Position numbers and translations under genes: made by a program | Shown here: piece by piece, positions 17,742 to 25,446 of the stretch | Position numbering within the stretch: the stretch's first letter is position 1 | Layout of the letters: every line of letters begins with the position of its first letter | Assembly: GCA_017430365.1 (NCBI GenBank) | Contig: JAFRNC010000004.1 | Span: 1-64,000 of the forward strand | DNA from: Bacteroidales bacterium | GTDB lineage: Bacteria > Bacteroidota > Bacteroidia > Bacteroidales > UBA932 | Reading direction: 5' to 3' | Length of the DNA: 64,000 nucleotides | The notes under the pieces: generated by a model | Told to the model about the DNA's origin: nothing | What the model saw: only the letters and a program-made list of their open reading frames with translations | Database searches by the model: none

Positions 17742-19775
17742 ATGATACCGAATCCGTTTGACATCAACAAGGCAGTTGATTATACCGACGAGGACATCTA
17801 CAGATTCTGGGTGAACATCAGCGAGCCTGCCGGTTTCAATGAAATGATTAAGCCTAATACCCTGATGCCAATGATTATTGTAGGCAGCAAGGGCAGTGGG
17901 AAGACACATATCATGAAGTATTATTCGTATGAATTGCAGAAAATACGCTTGGCTGCAAAAAAAGGAAAAAGTCTGGCAGATTCGTTCAAGGATGAGACTT
18001 TCATTGGAATCTATGTTCGATGCAGTGGGTTGAATGCGAGGGTGTTCGAAGGGAAAGGCGTGAATGATTATTCGTGGGAAATGATGTTCGCTTACTATTG
18101 GGAGCTTTGGGTCAGCGAACGTGTTCTTGCCGCGTTGACGGATATGAAAGAGAATAGTTTGCTGGAAGGGTGCGATGAGGAAGAACTTGTGAGAGGTATT
18201 CTATCGTTGTTTATGAAACAGGAAGCAGATTGCCAGACACTAAAAGATCTTCGTTTTTATCTAATTAAACTACAGAAGGAACTGCTTTATGAGATCCACA
18301 ATTTCCTGCTTCTGGGGAAAGAAAGGCCTAACGTTATTATTCGTTTGGACGGAGCAGCTTTGACCTTTGGCATTCCGGATTTACTGAAAGCAAAAGTCCC
18401 TTTTTTCAAGAAAAGACATATTCTGTACTTGATTGACGAGTACGAGAACTTCTCAGAACAGCAGCAGCAGGTCATTATGACCTTGTTGAGGGAAAAGCCC
18501 ACGTCCTGCACTATTCGCATTGGAACTCGACCATACGGTATTAGGACTAAGTACACTATTGGTAAGATAGAGGAAAACAGAGAGGGGTCGGAATACGAGA
18601 AGTTGCGGCTTGACGAGATGTTGCGAGAATCTGAAAACTATAAGATCTATCTGAAAGCAATCTGTGAAAAACGATTAACAGAAGCCGGGTTGTCGCTGAT
18701 AAACCCTTTTAGTATAGAGGAGTACATTGATAATAAGGATATTGTTGAGCTATTGGAGAGTGCAAGGGAAAAGAAGGCTTCGCAGAGTGTGATGATTAAT
18801 CTGAAACGGAATCTTGGGACATACAAGAACCAAAAACTATCAGAGAAAGAGATAGTAGAGATAATAGATTGTGTGACCTGCAAAGAAGACCTTGTGGTGG
18901 AAAGGGCAGGTATCAAACTTCTTTATATGAAAATGAAAGGTAAGAGTACAACACTTGTTGATGATGCAAAGTGGATTCACGACGAGCAGGATAATTATCT
19001 TTCGAAAGAGACAAGGAAAGATAACGCCATTGCAAAGCATTTGAGCTATTATCGGAAGGACATCATAGATGATATTGCTCGGCGAGCCAATATTCAAATT
19101 CCATATTATGGGATGAATACGCTGATGGACTTGTCGTGTGGTACTCCTCGCACGTTGCTACGGTTACTGAAGCAGGCTTTCTCGAAACAGTATTTTAATA
19201 CAGGTAAGGTGCCATTTGAAAAAGGAAGGCATCTTCTGACTGAATCCCAACAATCAGGTATTGAAAGTGCAGGGGAGTGGTTTTTTGAAGAAAACCGCAT
19301 TCCGAATGATAGTACTGGAATAACGGAAGTAGTTACTCGCTTAGGGAGTTATTTGCAGCGTTTGCGTTTCTCAGATTTACCTCCCCAATGTTCCATTAAT
19401 ATTTTCAGTGTTCAAGAAGAAACTCTGTCGAAAGAAGCATTGCAATCGCTCAGAACATTGGAGCGATACTCATACCTGGTTCCGCATAAAGACCGAAGAA
19501 AGAAAAATGCAGACAGTAAAGTCTCTACCTACAAACTAAATAGCATTCTTGCGCCTAAATTTGAGTTAGCACTAGAGGCAAGAGCCAATGTGGAGCTGAC
19601 GAAAGATGATGCAGAATTGATATTTAATCCCCAAAGAAAAGAAGAATATGAGGAATTTGTGAAGAATAAACTGAAGTCATATAACTATCCCTTTGCTGTT
19701 CAGCGCAGAGTTAAAGCAGCACCAGATAAGCAACGTTCCTTATTTGATGATGAAGATGGATTACAATTATTTTAA
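17742..19775 (+). CDS. ORC/CDC6-like AAA+ ATPase
   Basis: The 677-residue protein has Walker A GSKGSGKT at 48-55 and a Walker B-like LYLIDEYENF near 230, followed by a probable sensor region (CTIRIGTRPYGIRTKY near 262). The C-terminal 200 residues may contain a winged-helix DNA-binding part. Large ORC/CDC6-family ATPases encoded with a PRTase-like gene are a recurring arrangement in conflict islands. As the central NTPase, it may sense foreign DNA or assemble on DNA and control the neighbouring enzymes. Its 3' end overlaps the next gene. No effector domain such as a nuclease or TIR is visible in the protein itself. Confidence 0.75.
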   Translation: MIPNPFDINKAVDYTDEDIYRFWVNISEPAGFNEMIKPNTLMPMIIVGSKGSGKTHIMKYYSYELQKIRLAAKKGKSLADSFKDETFIGIYVRCSGLNARVFEGKGVNDYSWEMMFAYYWELWVSERVLAALTDMKENSLLEGCDEEELVRGILSLFMKQEADCQTLKDLRFYLIKLQKELLYEIHNFLLLGKERPNVIIRLDGAALTFGIPDLLKAKVPFFKKRHILYLIDEYENFSEQQQQVIMTLLREKPTSCTIRIGTRPYGIRTKYTIGKIEENREGSEYEKLRLDEMLRESENYKIYLKAICEKRLTEAGLSLINPFSIEEYIDNKDIVELLESAREKKASQSVMINLKRNLGTYKNQKLSEKEIVEIIDCVTCKEDLVVERAGIKLLYMKMKGKSTTLVDDAKWIHDEQDNYLSKETRKDNAIAKHLSYYRKDIIDDIARRANIQIPYYGMNTLMDLSCGTPRTLLRLLKQAFSKQYFNTGKVPFEKGRHLLTESQQSGIESAGEWFFEENRIPNDSTGITEVVTRLGSYLQRLRFSDLPPQCSINIFSVQEETLSKEALQSLRTLERYSYLVPHKDRRKKNADSKVSTYKLNSILAPKFELALEARANVELTKDDAELIFNPQRKEEYEEFVKNKLKSYNYPFAVQRRVKAAPDKQRSLFDDEDGLQLF

Positions 19776-20703
19776 GAAAACTCGATTTAGAGCAGTAGAA
19801 GACCTAAAAGCTCTTGATGAATATGACTGCCTAATTTCTACATATGTAGAATCAGAGCGGGCAAAGGCTCCTTCGAAGTATATCCCCAGCAAGGAGAAAT
19901 GGTGGGTGTTAGAGGATAATACCACTTATGGTGATTTCATCGGTAGCACTAGAACTTTCAGGATTACCGATGTGAGTGACGGCGGGATTGTAAAAGAGTT
20001 AGTGGAAAAAGGCTATAGTCGCCTGTGTATTGACATCACAGGCTTTGTTATACCTCAGTTATTGATCCTGCTGCGTTTTCTTCAGATACAAGGATTTCGT
20101 TCGTTCGATGTTATTTATACGGAACCTAACCAATACAAAGAAGGTGAAGAAACACAGTTCACCGAAATCCCCATCTGCGTCAAACAGATTCTTGGCTATT
20201 CTGGGATTCATATCTCCGATATGTCGAACGACTTGCTAATTGTGGCGGCAGGTTATGACCATAGTCGTATCATTGAGGTAGCTACAGAGAAGAAAAGCGC
20301 CAAGAAGGTGTTGCTATTTGGATTTCCCCCTTGCAGTCCAGGGATGTTCCAAGAAAACATATTACGAGCTTTTCAAGCAGAGCCTGCTGTGGGGATGGAC
20401 TGTTTCCGGAATATGGACTTAAATATCTTTGCAGCCGCCAATGACCCTTTCTCTACGGCTCAGGCTTTGAAAGAATATGTTGATAAAGTGTTACGCAGCA
20501 AAGAGCCATTTACAAACTTGTACTTATCTCCGCTGTCGAGCAAGCCACAGGCATTGGGGATGGCGTTGTTTTATATTTGGGAAGATGGTTGGAAGAAGGA
20601 GTGGAGTATCATTTACCCGTTCTGCACCAAATATAATCATGACACAACAAGTGGGATATCGCGGATCTGGCAATATGAAATCATGCTCCCTGAAATAGGG
20701 TAG
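19756..20703 (+). CDS. Unknown Rossmann-like protein ending the ORC/PRTase operon
   Basis: I chose the ATG at 19756, which overlaps the ATPase gene by 20 nt; in-frame ATGs at 19747 and 19750 are also possible. The protein of about 315 residues is alternating alpha/beta: a hydrophobic strand LCIDITGFVIPQLLILL, a strand-loop VLLFGFPPCSPGMFQEN and a late YLSPLSSKPQALGMAL. The last resembles, loosely, the conserved G-T-K/P loops of CARF- or Rossmann-type ligand-binding domains. I cannot assign a family. It could be the effector or the signal sensor of the system. Confidence 0.6.
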   Translation: MDYNYFKKTRFRAVEDLKALDEYDCLISTYVESERAKAPSKYIPSKEKWWVLEDNTTYGDFIGSTRTFRITDVSDGGIVKELVEKGYSRLCIDITGFVIPQLLILLRFLQIQGFRSFDVIYTEPNQYKEGEETQFTEIPICVKQILGYSGIHISDMSNDLLIVAAGYDHSRIIEVATEKKSAKKVLLFGFPPCSPGMFQENILRAFQAEPAVGMDCFRNMDLNIFAAANDPFSTAQALKEYVDKVLRSKEPFTNLYLSPLSSKPQALGMALFYIWEDGWKKEWSIIYPFCTKYNHDTTSGISRIWQYEIMLPEIG

Positions 20704-20763
20704 ATGGCCTGCTTTAATTGACGTTAATTGATTATCAATAGAATAAGTTAAAACGCTGCTTGA

Positions 20764-20886
20764 TTCATCTGTGAAATGACGTCCGACTACAAGTGCTGGC
20801 GCAAGATTGGTGTCGCTCTTACATGGGAGTTCGGCGGATATACTGAGAAGAAGCGTGAGGCAGTGGATACGGGGCGGTTCAGGTAG
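20764..20886 (+). pseudogene. C-terminal fragment of an outer-membrane beta-barrel protein
   Basis: This 40-codon frame ends in IGVALTWEFGGYTEKKREA, then VDTGRF and a stop. That is the typical last strand and tail of Bacteroidota OMP_b-brl/TonB-receptor-like proteins (xLTWKFGGYxEKKxxxVDTSRF). Nothing upstream encodes the rest of the barrel. It is probably a relic carried or truncated by the island. The interval 20704-20993 contains no other gene. Confidence 0.55.
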
Positions 20887-20924
20887 CTGGGATTCATAAG
20901 CACTGTTAATCTAAATACTGAACA

Positions 20925-20963
20925 AGGACTGCCGTCATCTCAAAGTGAGGTGGCGGCAGTCCT
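20925..20963. terminator. Stem-loop between the ORC operon and the integrase
   Basis: AGGACTGCCG (20925-20934) pairs exactly with CGGCAGTCCT (20954-20963), with a further CTCA/TGAG inner stem (20939-20942 and 20946-20949). It lies between convergent transcription units and could terminate both. The flanking T-content is modest, so the strength is uncertain. Confidence 0.55.
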
Positions 20964-20993
20964 ATTAATAGCAATTTGAGTCACGATAAGGTA

Positions 20994-22088
20994 TTATCTC
21001 TCCAGTTTCGCAATGACCTCTTCAAGATGTTCCTTAGTGCAATGGAGGTAGGTCAGGGAACTGCCCAGGAACTTATGACCCAGGAAGAAAGCGATGGTCG
21101 GGATATCGACACCCTTGTCCAGCAACTGCATAGCGAAAGTATGCCTGAAGCAGTGGAAGGTGATATGTTTGTCGATTCCGGCAGCCTCAATCAGAAGCGG
21201 GACTTTGTGATTGAGGATGTACGGAGAAAGGGTAGGGAAGATGGTACCCTTCTTCCTGATTGGCCTCAAAATGGAAACTGCCTCCTTGGAAAGTGGTATG
21301 CGGACTTTGTTCCCAGTTTTCTTGATAGTGATACACATATAATAACGCCGCTTCTCTCTTTCCAGATTCTCCCACCTAAGAGCCAGCAGATCTGCGCGCC
21401 TAAGCCCACAAGCAATATCGAAGCGAACAGCCTTTTTGACTTCTTCATCCTTGAATGGGGCATGCTTGATTGCCTCTATCTCTTTACTGGTCAGCCTTTC
21501 CCTTTTACATGTATGATCCCACTTAATCCCTTCAATCTCCTCTGTGGGATCAAAGTTTATTAGGTTGTCTGCATAAGCAATTCGCAAAAGCCTCTTGATA
21601 TTTTTGAGATAACTGGAGGCCGTGTTGCTTGAATAGCGACGGCGGCCGTCTGCTTTCTTTGACTTTAGGAGATATTCTCTGTATGCCGTCATGAATGCAA
21701 CGGAGACATCTCCGAATCTACACGAGTTGTTGCAGAATTCTTTGAATGTCTTAACGGCCGCATAACACTCCTTCCTCTTATAGGCTCCATGACTCTCAAA
21801 GTATCCGATTACGTCGATATCCTTGTTCAGCGAGAGGAAAGAGAAATCCTTCTTGACGGATTGGATATACCGGAAGCAGCGTATTTCCTCGACCATGACT
21901 TCAACTGTCTCATTGAAATGCCGTTCGACATCATTGCAAGGATTGGTGTAAGAAGCTAGGTTCAAGTGCTCTTCTTTCAGGTATTTACCTGCTGATACCA
22001 TGATCGGTGGCATATATTCAAGCATATACTCAGTCATGCCATCGGGCCTCACAACCTTCCTGACGGTTACTCTGCCATTCTCTTCCAT
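20994..22088 (-). CDS. int: Tyrosine recombinase / integrase
   Basis: This 364-residue site-specific recombinase has an N-terminal SAM-like core-binding domain and a C-terminal catalytic domain. The catalytic residues are readable: Arg230 in CGLRRADL, His312 and Arg315 in FHCFRH, His338 in FLGHK and the nucleophile Tyr347 in LTYLH. The start overlaps the upstream excisionase-like gene by 22 nt. It lies beside mnmE, whose 3' end is duplicated at 9190-9208, so it is the likely agent of integration there. It belongs to the Bacteroidota-type phage integrase family with a short N-terminus. Confidence 0.92.
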   Translation of the reverse strand: MEENGRVTVRKVVRPDGMTEYMLEYMPPIMVSAGKYLKEEHLNLASYTNPCNDVERHFNETVEVMVEEIRCFRYIQSVKKDFSFLSLNKDIDVIGYFESHGAYKRKECYAAVKTFKEFCNNSCRFGDVSVAFMTAYREYLLKSKKADGRRRYSSNTASSYLKNIKRLLRIAYADNLINFDPTEEIEGIKWDHTCKRERLTSKEIEAIKHAPFKDEEVKKAVRFDIACGLRRADLLALRWENLEREKRRYYMCITIKKTGNKVRIPLSKEAVSILRPIRKKGTIFPTLSPYILNHKVPLLIEAAGIDKHITFHCFRHTFAMQLLDKGVDIPTIAFFLGHKFLGSSLTYLHCTKEHLEEVIAKLER

Positions 22089-22588
22089 AACGTCTTGATA
22101 TCTTTACGTAAAACAAGTTGTTCCCTTTGTCCGTGACGGACATGGACACACCCGTTTGCAATCTGTTGCAGAACAACCCGGATATCCAACCCATATGCCC
22201 CTGGAACTTGAAGAAGCGGAATCCATTCTTCCCACATGATGGACTCCTTTCTCCAAGCGTTGTCGACGTCAGCCTTGGAGTAGAGATAGTGGACACCCAG
22301 ACACCAGGTTCGGACACAGTTTCTCTCCAGGAAAAATAACGACCATGAACGACCTTTCCCAGTTGCGCTCATGACCCCCTTAAGGGTATAGGTCGGTTCG
22401 CCGATAATGGGGAAGTGGTAGATGGGATTGGATCGGCAGATCCGTTTCAAGAGATTACTCAGCGATATTTCACGCTGGCCAGCATAGAACTTCAGCAACC
22501 CGTCTACTGGTATTGACAGCAGATCGGATGCTTCACGGACAGACAGTATCCTGTCCAGTCCGCCAATCAGAGATTGTTTCCGTTTCAT
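22067..22588 (-). CDS. Excisionase-like DNA-binding protein
   Basis: From the ATG at 22588 this is a 173-residue protein; an ATG at 22612 adds 8 residues. Near the N-terminus RILSVREASDLLSIP is a MerR/excisionase-type helix-turn-helix. A second region, YLYSKADVDNAWR, has the y-x-x-x-D-V-D-x-W form seen in excisionases. It overlaps the integrase start, so the two are translationally coupled. The probable role is directionality of excision or control of integrase expression. The length is greater than that of a minimal excisionase. Confidence 0.65.
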   Translation of the reverse strand: MKRKQSLIGGLDRILSVREASDLLSIPVDGLLKFYAGQREISLSNLLKRICRSNPIYHFPIIGEPTYTLKGVMSATGKGRSWSLFFLERNCVRTWCLGVHYLYSKADVDNAWRKESIMWEEWIPLLQVPGAYGLDIRVVLQQIANGCVHVRHGQREQLVLRKDIKTLWKRMAE

Positions 22589-22814
22589 AATATATGGTTT
22601 TAATTCAACCAAATATGGAACGGAATCTTGGATATAAGACTATTCAGCAGCGATTGCTATATAGGGAAAATGGCTCTAGAACTACTCCGGTGACATCTTT
22701 TGCAAATTCTGCAACAGAAATTCAATAACAAAGCCAATACAAACAGTGAAATAGTTATAAATCAATGTATTAAGCATCGATTTACTTGACAAAAAAGACT
22801 GCTCAAAAGCACTC

Positions 22815-22834
22815 GTGGTTCAAATGTGGTTCAA
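22815..22834 (+). repeat. Right-end copy of the 20-bp island repeat
   Basis: GTGGTTCAAATGTGGTTCAA, itself a tandem of two GTGGTTCAA units joined by AT, is identical to 9245-9264 in direct orientation and lies between the excisionase-like gene and mnmE. The 22613-22984 gap contains no gene; besides this repeat it holds a TTGATAATCAA near-palindrome at 22960-22970. Confidence 0.65.
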
Positions 22835-22984
22835 AAATCATCTGAGAATTACACAAAGCCCAAAACCCACTCGAATATTTATTGAAATTCACTAAATATT
22901 AATCAGAAAACGATGCGGGTTAGAACATTTTTCTAAAACTTGCACAACTTAGCAAATCATTGATAATCAATAAGTTATAATCGA

Positions 22985-23002
22985 TTATTTGCCGATGCAG
23001 AA
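22985..23002 (-). other. Attachment site in the last codons of mnmE
   Basis: The minus strand reads TTC TGC ATC GGC AAA TAA, the FCIGK-stop end of MnmE. The plus-strand core CCGATGCAGAA is repeated exactly at 9198-9208. The Cys of this motif is needed for MnmE function, which makes the sequence conserved and a stable integration target. The element keeps the reading frame intact. Confidence 0.7.
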
Positions 23003-24400
23003 ATTCCTGAAAATATTCCCCAGGATCTCATCAGTGGAGACTTCTCCTACAATGGAGCCGAGATGGTAGAGGGCTTCGCGGAGGTCCTGGGCAAGGAGGT
23101 CGGTGGGAACTGGAGTGGGGGAGTCCAGGCCTTCCTGGACACGGCGTAGTGATGCGGATGCATTACGGAGGGCTTCCACATGACGGAGATTCGTGACAAG
23201 GGTCGTTTCCGCACCTGCATCCATGTCACGGTATGTTTCGGAAAGGGAGTTACGCAGCTCTTCCAGGCCGATGCGGTCGCGGGCAGAGATGATCAGAAGT
23301 TGCCTGCCCTGAGTAGCAAGGAGATGGGATAGGGCTTTGCGGGCGGCTGTAGTGGTTACAACCGGCACGGCATCAGCTTTATTGAGCAGGAACACGATTC
23401 TCTGGTCTGTGGAAAGATGCGAAGAAATCTCTTCCGCACTGGCGACGATTTCAGGGACCGGGGCGGCAAGGTCCAGGACGGCTAGCACAAGTTGGGCGGA
23501 GGAAAGTTTTTCATAGGCGCGCCCTATACCTATGCGCTCTATGCTGTCTTCACTCTCACGCAAACCTGCCGTATCGATGAAACGGAAGAGGACTCCGTCG
23601 ATATTGAAAGTTTCTTCGATGGTGTCGCGCGTTGTCCCGGCGATATCGGAGACGATGGCCCGTTCCTCTCCGAGAAGGGCATTGAGCAAGGTGCTTTTTC
23701 CGACATTAGTATTGCCAACAATCGCAACTGGTACACCGTTTTTAATAGCGTTACCTAAACGAAAACTTTCGATAAGCCTGTCGCAGTGTGCAGTCACATT
23801 TCCGACCAGTTCCCTCAGTTGTTTCCTGTCTGCGAATTCGACTTCCTCTTCACTGAAATCCAGTTCCAGTTCCATGAGCGATGCGAGATGCAGAAGCTCG
23901 GCACGCATCCCGGCAAGTTCTTCACTGAAGCCGCCCTTGAGTTGTTTCAGTGCTATGCGATGCGCCGCGGCGGTCTGGGCGGCAATGAGGTCGGCAACGG
24001 CTTCGGCCTGGGACAGGTCCATTTTGCCGTGGAGGAAGGCGCGCCTTGTGAACTCGCCCGGGGAGGCCATTTTTGCGCCGTTTGAGAGCAGGAGGGACAG
24101 AATCCGGGATACTATGTAGTCCGACCCGTGACACGCGATTTCGACGGCGTTTTCGCCGGTATATGAATGCGGGGCGCGGAACACCGAAACTACGACCTCG
24201 TCGAGCAGCGCACCGTCCGAATCGACGATCCGACCGAAATGCATCGTATAGCCACCGGCTTCAGCCAGTGGTTTCCGCCCCCGGAAGAATTTGTCCACAC
24301 AACGTATGGCGTTCATCCCGCTGACGCGGATGACCGAGACGGCGCCGCCGCGTGAGGTGGCGGGAGCACAGATGGTGTTGTCAAACCTGTTTTGCATCAT
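22985..24400 (-). CDS. mnmE: tRNA uridine-5-carboxymethylaminomethyl modification GTPase MnmE
   Basis: With MnmG this enzyme modifies U34 of several tRNAs. All parts are present: the N-terminal tetrahydrofolate-binding domain (DTICAPATSRGG at 7-19), the helical region, the G domain with GNTNVGKS (229-236), DIAGTTRDTIEE (252-263) and DTAGLRE, and the C-terminal FCIGK with the essential Cys. At 471 residues it has the usual length. A second Met follows the first and either may start. It lies 22 nt downstream of the AraC gene in the same direction, but a TATTTTTG -7 element (plus 24408-24415) suggests its own promoter. The island is inserted at its 3' end. Confidence 0.96.
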   Translation of the reverse strand: MMQNRFDNTICAPATSRGGAVSVIRVSGMNAIRCVDKFFRGRKPLAEAGGYTMHFGRIVDSDGALLDEVVVSVFRAPHSYTGENAVEIACHGSDYIVSRILSLLLSNGAKMASPGEFTRRAFLHGKMDLSQAEAVADLIAAQTAAAHRIALKQLKGGFSEELAGMRAELLHLASLMELELDFSEEEVEFADRKQLRELVGNVTAHCDRLIESFRLGNAIKNGVPVAIVGNTNVGKSTLLNALLGEERAIVSDIAGTTRDTIEETFNIDGVLFRFIDTAGLRESEDSIERIGIGRAYEKLSSAQLVLAVLDLAAPVPEIVASAEEISSHLSTDQRIVFLLNKADAVPVVTTTAARKALSHLLATQGRQLLIISARDRIGLEELRNSLSETYRDMDAGAETTLVTNLRHVEALRNASASLRRVQEGLDSPTPVPTDLLAQDLREALYHLGSIVGEVSTDEILGNIFRNFCIGK

Positions 24401-24422
24401 AACACTGCAAAAATACCATAAT

Positions 24423-25304
24423 TTACGAAGCTCCCTGCATTTTTCTGTATTGCAGGGGGGATATTCCCGTCTTGGCGGTAAACAGCCTCGTGAAATGGTT
24501 GGGGTAGGAGAATCCCAGTTCCTCGGCGATTTCGCCGACCGGCATATCTGTCGTAGAGAGCAGTTTCTGTGCCGCCGATATTATCTTCCCCTGTATGAAT
24601 TCCTGCGCGGACATATGAAGTTCACGTTTAACCAGAGAGCCGAAGTAGTTGGGCGTGAGGTGGAACTGGTCGGCGCACCATGCGACGTTGGGCTGCCCCT
24701 GCTGGGCTGCGCTCCCGCTCGAGAGGTAGCTGTCTATCATAGTGTCGAGAGTGCTTGCCAGATTGCGTCCTGGAGAGGTGCGGATTGAATAGCGCTGCTC
24801 GAAAAAGCGCTTGCAATAGCTCAGCAGCCTTCCGATACACAGTCTTATCATATGGTTCGTCAAATAATCGGGATCCTGCAGCAGTTCAGCAAGTGCATTC
24901 TCATAACATCCCGTGAGAATCCCGCGCTCCCGCTCGTTCAGGGCCAGCGCGGTTTCGAAATCGTGACGGAAGAAATCGAACATATAGAAGTCGCGTCCCA
25001 ATCCGCATTTCACGAGCAGTTCCGGTCTGAACGCAAGCACCCAGCCCCTGCGCTTGCAGGTGTAATCCACGCTCAGCGAAACGCTCTGTCCGGGTACGAG
25101 CGTGAATATGCTGCCGGCTCCGTAGGGAAGGGGTTTGCCGCATTTTTTGAGTTCCCCGAATGTGGAATCCATCATGACGACACAGTACATGCCGGGGTCA
25201 CGCTCCTCGAACAGTGCGGTGTCAGCCCGGGAAAGATCACCGGCGGATACCAGCGGATGAAGGGTGGGCTGATGAAAGAAAAGATTGAATTCCTGAATAT
25301 CCAT
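24423..25304 (-). CDS. AraC-family transcriptional regulator
   Basis: The 293-residue protein has an N-terminal cupin-like sensor half and a C-terminal double helix-turn-helix of AraC type (ISAAQKLLSTTDMPVGEIAE through LGFSYPNHFTRLFTAKTGIS and PLQYRKMQ). It is divergent from the tryptophanase-family gene with a 142-bp spacer, so it may regulate that gene. The inducer is unknown. The 24423 end is close to mnmE, which is probably incidental. Confidence 0.88.
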   Translation of the reverse strand: MDIQEFNLFFHQPTLHPLVSAGDLSRADTALFEERDPGMYCVVMMDSTFGELKKCGKPLPYGAGSIFTLVPGQSVSLSVDYTCKRRGWVLAFRPELLVKCGLGRDFYMFDFFRHDFETALALNERERGILTGCYENALAELLQDPDYLTNHMIRLCIGRLLSYCKRFFEQRYSIRTSPGRNLASTLDTMIDSYLSSGSAAQQGQPNVAWCADQFHLTPNYFGSLVKRELHMSAQEFIQGKIISAAQKLLSTTDMPVGEIAEELGFSYPNHFTRLFTAKTGISPLQYRKMQGAS

Positions 25305-25414
25305 ACTGCAAAGATATGTAATTTCGGTAGATTATTCGGGTATATTTTTCAGAAAAGAGTAAAAAAGGTATAAAATAAAGTAATATGGATATCTTTTCAG
25401 CCAGGGGAGAGGAC

Positions 25415-25422
25415 TACTTTTG
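25415..25422 (+). promoter_or_regulatory. Possible -7 element of the tryptophanase-family gene
   Basis: TACTTTTG fits TAnnTTTG and lies 24 bp before the ATG at 25447. A clear TTG at -33 is missing, consistent with a promoter that needs an activator such as the divergent AraC protein. No Trp-containing leader peptide like TnaC is seen. Confidence 0.35.
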
Positions 25423-25446
25423 CACAGAATCAAAAACAGAACAAAA

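Noticed and set aside
20704..20760. A further attachment site left of the barrel remnant
   Set aside because: Only the TTGATTATCAA palindrome is shared; no mnmE-end core or 20-bp repeat is present, so it is not listed as a site.
22613..22984. A tRNA gene as integration target at the island edge
   Set aside because: No cloverleaf can be drawn; the duplicated sequence is the mnmE 3' end instead.
25305..25446. A TnaC-like leader peptide before the tryptophanase-family gene
   Set aside because: The one short frame starting at 25385 has no early Trp and runs out of frame into the gene.
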